Positions 10,490 through 21,126 of a DNA stretch of 64,000 bases are shown here, in pieces. The stretch comes from Pelodera strongyloides (lineage: Eukaryota > Nematoda > Chromadorea > Rhabditida > Rhabditidae). The position numbers and the translations under genes are program-made. The DNA is taken from positions 1-64,000 of the forward strand of contig JAANDG010000454.1 in the NCBI GenBank assembly GCA_036852015.1, in the 5' to 3' direction. The notes beneath the pieces were generated by a model. That model worked only from the letters and a program-made list of their open reading frames with translations. It was not told the DNA's origin and did not search any database. Within the stretch, counting starts at the first letter, position 1, and each line of letters starts with the position of its first letter.

Positions 10490-10920
10490 TCGGCAAAGGA
10501 TGCCTTTCCTATGGAAGCAATGCGTGTACTAGGCAAAGATGCCTTTCCACCTCCGATAACTCGTGTACTCGGCAAGAGGTTGCCTTTCCACCAACGATTC
10601 GTGTACTCGGCAAGAGGTTGCCTTTCCACCGACGAAATTTGTGTACTTGGCCAGAGAGTGCCTTTCCACCGACGAAAGTTGTGTACTCGGCGAGAGGTGC
10701 CTTTCCACCGTCGAAAGTTGTGTACTCGGCGAGAGGTGCCTTTCCACCGACGAAATTTGTGTACTCGGCGAGAGATGCCTTTCCACCGACGAAATTTGTG
10801 TACTTGGCGAGAGATGCCTTTCCACCGACGAAAGTTGTGTACTCGGCGAGAGGTGCCTTTCCACCGACGAAATTTGTGTACTTGGCGAGAGATGCCTTTC
10901 CACCGACGAAAGTTGTTCCC
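10490..10920. repeat. 39-bp minisatellite in the Pao 5' leader
   Basis: About 11 tandem units of consensus 'gaggtgcctttccaccgacg' followed by 'aaagttgtgtactcggcga'. The 39-bp period is a multiple of three, which opens long false reading frames on both strands. It lies between the primer-binding region and the gag start. Confidence 0.9.
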
Positions 10921-11000
10921 GGAGTAGGTCAAAAGTGCACTCGACTTCGTGCACTCCACCACCCCCCCCCCCAGGGAACGAAATTCGTATGAGAAGAATT

Positions 11001-11048
11001 CCTGCCACGCGGGACTTCTGACCTGGTTTAGATCCCAGGTGCACCAAA
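11001..11048 (-). promoter_or_regulatory. Primer-binding region with extended tRNA-Gly-like complement
   Basis: On the plus strand CCTGCCACGCGGG matches a tRNA-Gly(GCC) anticodon arm. It is followed by a T-arm-like 'cctggtttagatcccagg' and a CCA end (11044-11046) two bases before the LTR. The element RNA is the complement, starting TGGTGCACC next to the 5' LTR, so it could pair with the tRNA 3' half and not only its acceptor end. The exact primer tRNA is not certain, because the acceptor stem is short. Confidence 0.6.
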
Positions 11049-11809
11049 TGTATTGCAGGCACCGTCCTGCTATACTTGTTGTGTGCTGTTGTGTTGCAAT
11101 AAAGACCGAGAATAGAAATGGCTTTATCGAAATACCACAAATCTACGGAGATTGGGTTCGCGCCCGCAGGCAGATCACCAATTTCTCCGTAGCCGCACGA
11201 TTAATACAGCGAAACTCTAGGATCGCGCCCGCAGGCAGATCACTAGAGTTGTACAAAATGAAGGGGAGGCAAGGAGGCCTCAGGAGCTCGGGAGACCACT
11301 AGGTTCGCGCCCGCAGGCAGATCACTAGTGGGTTGAAGAACGATTGGATGTATCGCTGGATGGAATGATCCGCCATATCATTGGCTCCTGTGGTATCCTT
11401 ATATAGGAAAGGGGCGGAGCTTAATGATACTCTCTAACAGTCTTGGATATAATATTTAAGTTACTATTTAAGTTACTTAACTACCTGCGTTTTTTTTTAT
11501 CCCTAATATTTTCTCTGCATCTTGCGACACTCCTATGATCTTACACTATATAGGGTGCGTGGGAATAAATTAGTCGGATACTCCTAATTTGCATGCTATT
11601 TTCCCTATGTGTACTTTACACAAAAGCCGAGGAGGCAAAAAATAGTTCAAAAAGGTTCAACAAAATGTCCAAGAAATTTGAATACTTGTCAAGGACAAGT
11701 TGAGAAATATAAAAGAAATAATAAGTATTAACAAGAAATATAAGGATAAAACCAGAATTATATGCCTTAAGCTATATAAATGGGTTAATACTTAAAAGTG
11801 CTCAGCACA
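11049..11809 (-). repeat. 5' LTR of the Pao-type element
   Basis: 761 bp, TG...CA ends, nearly identical to 6061-6818. It is followed directly by the target duplication ACACC. Confidence 0.9.
11143..11331. promoter_or_regulatory. Three stem-loops with one shared loop, 5' LTR
   Basis: Same trio as in the other LTR, at 11143-11192, 11213-11250 and 11296-11331. Here all three loops read CGCGCCCGCAGGCAGATCA; the 3' LTR copy has one C-to-T-type change in loop three (TTCACGCCC). Confidence 0.75.
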
Positions 11810-11814
11810 ACACC

Positions 11815-12397
11815 CATAGAGAATTTTTACAAAAGTATCTGTGAATCACAAGTGGTAGTTGGAAACATATTTACAAATATTTACTAAAAAAACAGTGAAG
11901 ATTAAGCACAAAAAGTTACACTAAACAGTTACACTAAATTTACATTAAATAAATAGAAAAATGGAAAGAAAAAATTCAAAATTCATTACTTACTATCACT
12001 CTCAAGAGAATGTAAATTTCGACATTAAAAAAACGACAACTTGACAAAAATAAAAGCGACGCACATATAAATGAAATAAGCAAGGCAAAGTAAGAACACA
12101 TGATGAATCGCAGCAATAAAACATGAAAGCAAAAATATAGAAAACATCCCATATATGAATAAACATAATAGTCAAATAAATAAGCTTAAAAAGCGACAGA
12201 AAATAACATATATGAACACAATACACAGTAAGATCGGTGTCTTAATATTTTCGAAAATGGAGCATGCGTTAGATTGTTAAGTTAAACTATAAACCTTCCA
12301 TAGTATCAGCCTCATGTGAGAGAACAGGCACATATTCTGCTGGTCTTGTTCTTTGCATCAAAGTTTCCTGTCCAAGTTTACTTGTAGACATTCTGCC
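11815..12397. repeat. Repeat R right half and downstream flank of copy B
   Basis: Reverse complement of about 53160-53790: the AT-rich 3' flank found after copies C, D, E and F. It contains a hydrophobic open frame on the minus strand (12002-12226) that is not preserved in frame between copies, so it is not called a gene. Confidence 0.7.
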
Positions 12398-15082
12398 TCA
12401 GATATTCTCTAGCGTCGCGCGGAACTCCTTGATTTCATCGTTAGACTAAATGAAAATAAAATACAGAAAAGCTTCAAGCTTTCTTTACAATCAACATATT
12501 GCGCACATCCTACTGGTCCTAGCCCGAAGAAGACGTCGAAGAGTTCGTCATTTGAAACTGGTCGCCAACTGCTCAGGAGACCCGTGCGGAACTTAATAAG
12601 CACGCATCGAAAAGGTATCGTAACACTATTGAATAAAGGAGCGCACCCTTAAAGGGACAGGCCCCCGATATAAACCTATATTTATTATTTGTTCATAATT
12701 CATAAAAAAGGGTATTTATTATAAATATTATTCAGTTTTTCCATGGGGAAGTTTTTCCGGTGAGCTTTCCTTACGGAAGGTACCGTAGACAAGAATTGGG
12801 TAGAAAAAACTATTTCCATAGTACCGTAGTTGTTTGATTATATTAGTCCTGCGACGAAACACGAGAGAGAGTATGCTAAATAAAGAGGCACCAGCCTAAG
12901 AAGACATATATGCACATGAGAGTGCAGACAACGAGGCATTTCCCGAAAAACCAAGACGAACAAAACATGCATACACCTTCAAACAAATATGAGACTACGG
13001 TACCTTCTGTGAGGAAAGCTCACCGGAAAAACTTCCCCGTGGTAAAACTGAATAATATTTAGTCTGTATATGTATATTATAATAAATATCCTTTTTATGA
13101 ATTATGAACAAATAATAAATATAGGTTTATATCGGTGAGCCTGACCCTTTAAAGCGTAAACGATTTTTTTAATTGAAGATTACCTTTTTCATTGCGTGTA
13201 AAAGGAGTTTGATGTGACCGTCAACTCTGGTGATATCACATTTCGAAAGCATTTCTCTACAACATTCGATGTCTCCACAAGTTGAGGCCCTTTGGTAAGC
13301 AGCACCCAGAAGCTCGCATAATTGTCGATAGTTTTCTTCCGACTGCAATGATGCTCAAGGAAGAATATTATCGGTTCTACCTATTATAACGCTCTATTCC
13401 CTATTGATAGAGTTCAGAGTAAACTACAAAGAAGTAGTATCAGAATTCTCAGGAATCGGGTAAAACGTTACCCTTATTTTCAGGTTCCGAACGTTTGAGT
13501 TTCCCACAATAACACAACACCAACTATTATGTTTTTCTGAAATCTCGGGGCGGACATAAGTCAAGCAGGGCTTTTAATTTTCCCCGAAGTAAGGTTCTAG
13601 AAAGTGCTAACCTCGCTGTTCACTTGACGGTATTCTTCCGTCCAGGCATGAATTTTCTTCAAATTCTTCTCTGAGTGCTTGCCAACAATTCCCATAATGC
13701 TCCAGTTTGTTGCTTCTTCAGTTTGGTGTATCTTATGTTTTCTCAGCACACAAAGGGGACAAATGTTCTGAACAAGTCCGACTATAAAACATGTCCTTCA
13801 AGTCGTCCACTCGGCCACATTAACATCTAAATTATTTTTAAAGGTCACAAAACATAGTATTCTTCAAAAAAAATCCCGCGATTAGCTTTCGGAGAATAAA
13901 GTAGTTCGCATATGCATCACATTCCGTATTTTACCAGCGAGTTTGTACACTGAACTCACTTTAACGTTGTCGGCTCATTTAGTTTCTCGCCTGTACCCAT
14001 TGTGGAGATGTTTCCATAATTCGACGGATCCCTTGTATCCAGAGAACTTAAGGTGGGATGGACCACTTTGCGAGACTCCATAAGTGAGTTCCCTGTCCTT
14101 TCCAACATTTCTTTCGGAGGATTGATTCTGGGGCGTGGCCTGAGTAAAGTAAATGACGTGACAGCCTCAACGCATGCCAACTGCATGTTTTTGAAGTAAG
14201 CATATTCTTTAATTGTGAAATTTGGTTTTAATTAGAAACAGTTAAACAGGCCCATATAAATTTCTTTCTGTTTTACAGTGCAGCGCTCCAGGGTAGGAAA
14301 CTCTATTTTGCTTTTTTTAGGAAACTCTATTACCTATTTGCGAATTATCACATGGGATTTTTTTTTGTAAATAATTGCGTACCTTAGAAGTGGCCGATAG
14401 TTGCTGCTTTTGCTGGCTGTTGTCAAGGCATTTTTGCCGCTGGTCTCTTCAAGCAAAAAGTGCCCGAGCGAAATAGAGGATTTAGTCGATTTCGGCACGT
14501 TTTGTTTGAAGAGGGTGTGAAAAGGTATTGCTTAGTTTTTGCTTACTTTCACAAAGAACGATTTTATGATGAGCGTCTCATGTTGTTCACCCCTGCACTG
14601 AGAACAACTGTATGCATCCGACCATTTTGAATATGTTAAAAGTGTTAGCTGATTTTTGGAAAAGGGCAGAATACGCTCTAGAATCAGCCAAAATGCACAC
14701 GTGCAATTACACTTGAAATTCCAGGTAGCATTGCAATTTTTGCACTCCAACAATCTTGTGTTCTCGAAGTGATAATCCTCACCATTAGTGCAGTTTGGGC
14801 AGATCATCTTTATTCTCAGTTTAGTTTTCCTTAGCTCAGTAACGGTAACTTTGAGACAAGTAACTTCATCCATAATTTTCAAAAACCAGTGTTCCAAAGA
14901 GCAAGTTATGGGCCAATGGTGTTTCTGATCATTGCGGATCAGACAATTCGCACACGCTATGGTGTGGAAGTCATATCGATACAAATCTCCCTTCGATCCG
15001 CATACGTGACACTTCGACGAAGTGGCAACTCGAATATCGATCAGTTTTAGTTCTTCAACAGGACAACAAAGTAGAGCATTAA
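12398..15082 (-). pseudogene. Cys-rich B-box-like family copy B, truncated and decayed
   Basis: Minus-strand homologue of copy A. Exon 1 remnant 14383-15082 starts inside the exon (NALLCCPVEELK) because the first third is replaced by the tandem repeat at 15083. A stop (TAA for GAA) ends the frame near 14530. Exon 2 is 13960-14186, exon 3 13612-13826, exon 4 13184-13342, exon 5 ends at 12496 and exon 6 is 12398-12445. Exon 3 is 215 nt instead of 220, so it is frameshifted, and it has lost two Cys of the zinc finger (gatgttaatg; TATAGTCGG). MITE-2 lies in the intron between exons 4 and 5. I read this as a pseudogene. Confidence 0.8.
12649..13152. mobile_element. MITE-2 with TTAA target duplication
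   Basis: The left end is TTAA-AGGGACAGGCCC and the right end GGTGAGCCTGACCC-TTTAA. Long imperfect inverted arms include 'ataggtttatatcg' and 'ggaaaaacttcccc' on the right and their complements on the left. It sits in intron 4 of copy B. Copies A, E and F lack it at the matching place (the 'cgtttacgctttcaatatgc' region in A and F). Confidence 0.8.
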
Positions 15083-17519
15083 GAATATAAAAATAATGGA
15101 ATATTACGGGTGTGCAGTTGATTTGCAAGGTAATTATACACAATTGTAATCAATATCTTGGACAAACATTGTTCAATAGTCAATATCAAGGTGTCTTTCT
15201 AATCAGAAAATTATCCTCTATTCGTGTCCAAATCATATTAATAGGTATGCAGGTTAAGCTGTGTTATCACAAATGGAATGTATTAATTTTGGAGGTGCGC
15301 AATGATCAAACTCACACATTCAACACGACATAACTCCGCGAAAATTCGACAAATTTTCAATATAATTACAGATTCGGATTTCCTGTGAAATTCTCTACAA
15401 AACCTGTGAAAATCACTTATTTTCGTTGAATAGCGCCTTAATTATCAGAGACTCAAAACGCTAGCTGGTTATTTTATTTTCCTAAACTGCGCGCAGTGTA
15501 TTATGTATGATTAACGTTAAACAACCAATCAATCACTGGAAAAGAGTGATAGAAACACGTCTGAATAATCGTTTATTAGCACCCGCTTTGTTAATTACTT
15601 TACCTTTTACCTTATATTGAGATCATAACTTACAATTAGTTTGTTGAGTATTACTGTTCTTCAAAATTCATTATGCAAGCATCGTTAACTACTGAAATCA
15701 CTGGTATTAATACAGCTAATTGTTGATTTGCTTAATATAAGTCTTGTCAATTACCACGTACTAGCATATCTACATATCTACCGAAACTTGCAATATTGAA
15801 GTACTACCGTACAAGTTGTAATTACTTCAACGTTAAACAATTACACAACAAATCGATAATTACATACATCAGTCTTACTAATACAATGCATCAAATATTT
15901 GTTCGTTTTTTGTTAATTAGTTAATTAGTTACCTAGTTAATGACCGCATATTAACACACATTGTCCTCCTAAACTTCGCTTCCATGCTACAGTAGCCAAG
16001 TCATTGTACACACCACATTTACACCCTTATTTGGTAATTAGAACCTCATAAACGCTTCACAACCCCATTCCTCGAGTAGGCCAGGTTCGCTCGAGACTGA
16101 GCTTCCAGCCTGCTTTTATATTCCAAAACAGTGTGGCACGGACCTTTTCAGACAAAACCCAGACAATTTGGCCTATGCTAATTTAGTGCATATGCTAAAC
16201 GTTGATGACGCAAGGTGGCGAACTGGAAACTGGGAAATAACGTTTATGAATAAGAAATATAAAGTAAATGTTAAAACCGACAGGAAATATGAGGTTAAAA
16301 TAATTAAGAATATAAAAATAATGGAATATTACGGGTGTGCAGTTGATTTGCGAGGTAATTATACACAATTGTAATCAATATCTTGGACAAACATTGTTCA
16401 ATAGTCAACATCAAGGTGTCTTTCTAATCAGAAAATTATCCTCTACTTCGTGTCCAAATCATATTAATAGGTATGCAGGTTAAGCTGTGTTATCACAAAT
16501 GGAATGTATTAATTTTGGAGGTGCGCAATGATCAAACTCACACATTCAACACGGCATAACTCCGCGAAAATTCGACGAATTTTCAATATAATTACAGATT
16601 CGGATTTCCCGTGAAATTCTCTACAAAACCTGTCATAATCACTTATTTTCGTTGAATAGCGCCTTAATTATCAGAGACTCAAAACGCTAGCTGGTTATTT
16701 TATTTTCCTAAACTGCGCGCAGTGTATTATGTATGATTAACGTTAAACAACCAATCAATCACTGGAAAAGAGTGATAGAAACACGTCTGAATAATCGTTT
16801 ATTAGCACCCGCTTTGTTAATTACTTTACCTTTTACCTTATATTGAGATCATAACTTACAATTAGTTTGTTTAGTATTACTGTTCTTCAAAATTCATTAT
16901 GCAAGCATCGTTAACTACTGAAATCACTGGTATTAATACAGCTAATTGTTGATTTATTTAATATAAGTCTTGTCAAATCAATTACTACCTACTAACATAT
17001 CTACATATCTACCGAAACTTGCAATATTGAAGTACTACCGTACAAGTTGTAATTACTTCAACGTTAAACAATTACACAACAAATCGATAATTACATACAT
17101 CAGTCTTACTAATACAATGCATCAAATATTTGTTCGTTTTTTGTTAATCAGTTAATTAGTTACCTAGTTAATGACCGCATATTAACACACATTGTCCTCC
17201 TAAACTTCGCTTCCATGCTACAGTAGCCAAGTCATTGTACACACCACATTTACACCCTTATTTGGTAATTAGAACCTCATAAACGCTTCACAACCCCATT
17301 CCTCGAGTAGGCCAGGTTCGCTCGAGACTGAGCTTCCAGCCTGCTTTTATACCCCAAAACAGTGTGGCACGGACCTTTTCAGACAAAACCCAGACAATTT
17401 GGCCTATGCTAATTTAGTGCATATGCTAAACGTTGATGACGCAAGGTGGCGAACTGGAAACTGGGAAATAACGTTTATGAATAAGAAATATAAAGTAAAT
17501 GTTAAAACCGACAGGAAAT
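15083..17519. repeat. Two tandem copies of a 1.22-kb unit
   Basis: Unit 1 spans about 15081-16305 and unit 2 about 16306-17519, offset 1225 bp, with few differences between them. Each ends with a promoter-looking part: Oct-like 'tatgctaatttagtgcatat' and 'gctcgagactgagcttccag' followed by 'cttttatattcc'. No convincing gene is present; the 60-70 codon frames in it are not supported. The left edge cuts exon 1 of copy B. Confidence 0.85.
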
Positions 17520-17552
17520 GTTTCAGTATTCAGTTTCAGTACTTGATGAAAA

Positions 17553-18809
17553 AAAAACCTTGCGGGATTTGGTTTTCAAGTTGAAAACCTTGCGGGATTT
17601 GGTTATCAAGTTGAAAACCTTGCGGGATTTGGTTTTAAAGTTGAAAACCTTGCGGGATTTGGTTGTCAAGTTGAAAACCTTGCGGGATTTGGTTTTCAAG
17701 TTGAAAACCTTGCGGGATTTGGTTTTCAAGCTGAAAACCTTGTGGGATTGGTTTTCAAGTTGAAAACCTTGCGGGAGTTGGTTTTCAAGCTGAAAACCTT
17801 GCGCTTGCGGGATTTGGTTGTCAAGTTGAAAACCTTGCGGGATTTGGTTGTCAAGTTGAAAACCTTGCGGGATTTGGTTTTCAAGCTGAAAACCTTGTGG
17901 GATTTGGTTTTCAAGTTGAAAACCTTGCGGGATTTAGTATTCAAGTTGAAAACCTTGCGGGATTTGGTTTTCAAGCTGAAAACCTTGCGGGATTTGGTTG
18001 TCAAGTTGAAAACCTTGCGGGATTTGGTTTTCAAGCTGAAAACCTTGCGGGAGTTGGTTTTCAAGTTGAAAACCTTGTGGGATTTGGTTTTCAAGTTGAA
18101 AACCTTGATTTGGTTTTCAGTTGAAAACCTTGTGGGATTTGGTTTTCAAGTTGAAAACCTTGCGGGATTTGGTTTTCAAGCTGAAAACCTTGCGCTTGCG
18201 GGATTTGGTTGTCAAGTTGAAAACCTTGCGGGATTTGGTTGTCAAGTTGAAAACCTTGCGGGATTTGGTTTTCAAGCTGAAAACCTTGTGGGATTTGGTT
18301 TTCAAGTTGAAAACCTTGCGGGATTTAGTATTCAAGTTGAAAACCTTGCGGGATTTGGTTTTCAAGCTGAAAACCTTGCGGGATTTGGTTGTCAAGTTGA
18401 AAACCTTGCGGGATTTGGTTTTCAAGCTGAAAACCTTGCGGGAGTTGGTTTTCAAGTTGAAAACCTTGTGGGATTTGGTTTTCAAGTTGAAAACCTTGTG
18501 GGATTTGGTTTTCAAGTTGAAAACCTTGTGGGATTTGGTTTTCAAGTTGAAAACCTTGGGATTTGGTTTTCAAGTTGAAAACCTTGTGGGATTTGGTTTT
18601 CAAGTTGAAAACCTTGCGGGAGTTGGTTTTCAAGCTGAAAACCTTGCGGGATTTGGTTTTCAAGTTGAAAACCTTGCGGGATTTGGTTTTCAAGCTGAAA
18701 ACCTTGCGGGAGTTGGTTTTCAAGTTGAAAACCTTGCGGGATTTGGTTTTCAAGTTGAAAACCTTGCGGGAGTTGGTTTTCAAGCTGAAAACCTTGCGGG
18801 ATTTGGTTT
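17553..18809. repeat. 30-bp minisatellite, about 42 units
   Basis: The unit is 'gaaaaccttgcgggatttgg' plus 'ttttcaagtt'. GAAAACC and GGTTTTC within each unit are complementary and could form a 7-bp hairpin with an 11-nt loop. A higher-order repeat of about 391 bp is visible: the variant 'gcgcttgcgg' recurs at 17801 and 18192 with the same following variants. Period 30 opens 10-residue repeating frames on both strands, which are not genes. Confidence 0.95.
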
Positions 18810-19694
18810 CGACGAAATAGTACTACCTATGGAGAGATTTCGACGAAATAGTACTACCTATGGAGAGATTTAGAAACTAACGAACTGTTAGCACCCGACT
18901 AACCAAGTGTTAGTCTATGTATGAAGGGTGAGGAATATCCGCCTTCATGTTCCAAGTCAAAAAATGGGAAAAAATGGGATTACAAAAAATGGGAAAAAAT
19001 GGGAACTCAGGGAGAGAAATCAATGAGAATGAGTTTTGATAAATGACCGACGCCGGTGCATATATGCAATTGCCAGGGGTACTTGGAGAGTGAACAGCCT
19101 GCAGTGTTACACCTGGCGCGTGGTTTATCACTGCAGGGTATTTATTATGAAACTCTATGCGGGCAATTATAAACTACGGTATATAAGTAAAAGTCATAAA
19201 CAGGGATTTCTCTCCCTGAGTTCGTTTTGCCGTACTTTGGCGCTGGAATCGTCGTTTTCTTCACATACTTGAACAATTAATGAAAAGCGAATAAAAAATA
19301 CGAATTTGTAGTGACTGCGATCCTTTAAGCTGTATTAATAGAATGTGTGTTCCTCATTAAGGAAACAACAACAAAAATGGTTAAAAGTTTCCCATTTAAA
19401 AGAAAATGATTTTCAAAGTTCATCTTTTCCATAGTAAACACGTTATTTGACCCCCTGGCTTACACGGCAGTGCTGATGGAGCAAAAAATTTAGCATATGT
19501 GCATACATCGGCATATAGCATGCAACAGCGACATATTTGCATGCAAAAGAGAATATTCGAATTTACATATTCAGTCGCCTACTTAAATTCATGTCTGGTG
19601 TGGAAACTCTAGTTTCGCAGTTGTTTTGCTCATTTTGAGTGCCTACATATTCCCTTTAACGCGGAACTTTGAATATGTGCATTTAGAAATAAAT
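18810..19694. other. Mostly unique sequence with short repeats
   Basis: It begins with two copies of a 30-bp unit ('cgacgaaatagtactaccta' and 'tggagagatt'). A short 'aaaaaatggg' repeat lies at 18958-19005. No gene is supported. Confidence 0.6.
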
Positions 19695-20025
19695 TCATTC
19701 ACCACTCACAATCACTCTCTCCAGCTTATCAGGTGATCTTCGCGAAAGACGTCGGATAGCAATTTTTCCTTTGCACGGGCCATCTGCAACGGTCATCACC
19801 ATGAAGGCGACGGGAGGAAGCGCCTCAGCATCCTTTTCCAATGGTTTTCCTGGTCTCCAGGCGAGATTGGTGATGCGTACCTACAATAATATAATAATTA
19901 TTAATTACGCACAAAGAGAAACAAAGAAAGCAATGTAACGTGCAGTTGTGTTAAAAAATACCTCATTCAGTTCAAGGTTTTTGCTCACGAAGAATCGATC
20001 ATAAAGAGTAGATAATGAAGGGGGC
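19695..20025 (-). CDS. Two-exon coding fragment, unidentified
   Basis: The last exon 19695-19880 (61 codons plus TGA) reads VRITNLAWRPGKPLEKDAEA and continues with PPVAFMVMTVADGPCKGKIA. It is preceded by an acceptor 'attattgtag' and an 80-bp intron with donor GAG-gtattt at 19960-19961. The upstream exon ends YDRFFVSKNLELNE in matching phase. The join is phase 0 and codon composition is protein-like. No other copy exists in the window. The 5' limit is unclear because no ATG is evident. I do not recognise the family; it may be the tail of a single-copy host gene or a remnant of a mobile element. Confidence 0.45.
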
Positions 20026-20652
20026 AGGAATCATGCGATACGAGGTGTAGAGCCATCAGGAGTCCTACGCGTCGTGTACGAATGGGTCGTACGCAAAGGA
20101 AAGTGTCGACGTCGTATTTATCAGGACTATTGTCTCGATTGATTAACAAGTGGTTAGTAGGCTCTGTCTTGTCTACCGCCTAATTCCCCTCTCTTAGGCA
20201 GGCTCGAATTTACTCTTCTATGTCTTAATAAGGCTCACGGCTCATAATCAGCTCGCTCGATTGATGGACTCGACCTCACATGAGTGAGGGACTCAACAAG
20301 TGTCCAATTCGCAACCCTACGAAGGAGTGACGAATGACTGATTATTTTCGAAAAGAGAGGGGCGGGGCTTAGACAGCGCTAGGTCTCATCGATCGCGATC
20401 GCCTCATACACCTTTAAGCATTTGACTATAAACTACATTATAATATAGCTAAGTGGGTTTGTTACAAATAGAATAAGTTCCTAATAACAAGGAATGCGGT
20501 CTATTGAGATACAAATATAAGTGATGCCTATCAAAAAATAAATGCGGTCTATCGAGATACAAATATAAGTGATGCCTAACAACAAATAAAGTTATGAATG
20601 GCTAGATATATCTAGGCTATTCAGAACACCAGTAAACTACATCCTGCATAGT
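20026..20652. repeat. Possible diverged solo LTR and short direct repeat
   Basis: 'gaaaagagaggggcggggct' followed by 'tataaactacattataatat' resembles the layout of the Pao LTR ('aggaaaggggcggagctta', then 'ttggatataatatttaagtt'), but similarity is weak. A direct repeat of about 47 bp ('gcggtct...gatgccta') lies at 20498-20588. No gene. Confidence 0.3.
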
Positions 20653-21126
20653 ATTAAGGGGATAGGTTCACCTCGAAGTGCACCTTTTTTATAATTTATA
20701 TTGATAGTATGACCCATGACGGTCAAAATGCGAAAAGTACAGTAAATTTCCTTTGCTCCCCGTAGTAGGAGAGCTTGCTCTAAACCTAAACTACCTCGAA
20801 TTTATAAAACAATTGGAGTACCGCAGCCGTGGGAAGTGGGAAATAGCGTAGCAAGGCTGGAGACGCTAGAAGATGCAGTGCCCTTTTATCATCCTTTGTC
20901 TATCACAACAATCTCTGCACCTCCAACCCTGTAACGCTATTTTCCACAACGCTGCGATACTCCAATTGTTTTATAAATTCGAGGTAGTTTAGCTTTTTGA
21001 GCAAGCTCTCCTACCTCGGGGAGAAAAGGTAATTTTATGTTATTTTCGCATTGTGAAGGTATCCGGCCGTACTATCAATAGAAAGCATTCAAAAAGGTGC
21101 AAATCCTAGTGAACCTATCCCTTTAA
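20653..21126. mobile_element. MITE-1, third copy
   Basis: TTAA-GGGGATAGGTTCACC at the left and GTGAACCTATCCC-TTTAA at the right, with the same palindromic arms as 2321-2800. It lies upstream of copy C, in the position matching the partial copy at 1-290. Confidence 0.8.

Larger units (their letters stand above)
6061..11809 (-). mobile_element. BEL/Pao-type LTR retrotransposon without RT (non-autonomous)
   Basis: The 5748-bp element has two LTRs (6061-6818 and 11049-11809) with TG...CA ends and is flanked by the 5-bp duplication ACACC (6056-6060 and 11810-11814). Transcription runs on the minus strand: the right LTR is the 5' LTR, a primer-binding region lies at 11001-11048, and a purine tract (ggggcggag on the minus strand) abuts the 3' LTR at 6819. 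It carries one ORF for gag and protease. No reverse transcriptase, RNase H or integrase is present, so it must be mobilised by another element. The near-identical LTRs and open ORF point to recent insertion. Confidence 0.9.

Noticed and set aside
10381..11140. Long overlapping open frames on both strands across the Pao leader
   Set aside because: They come from a 39-bp minisatellite whose period is a multiple of three; the translated repeats have no other support.
17553..18809. Possible CRISPR array
   Set aside because: Units are contiguous with no unique spacers, and the genome is eukaryotic.
17518..18873. Open frames of up to 278 codons with KLKTLRDLV-type repeats
   Set aside because: Products of the 30-bp minisatellite; frames exist equally on both strands.
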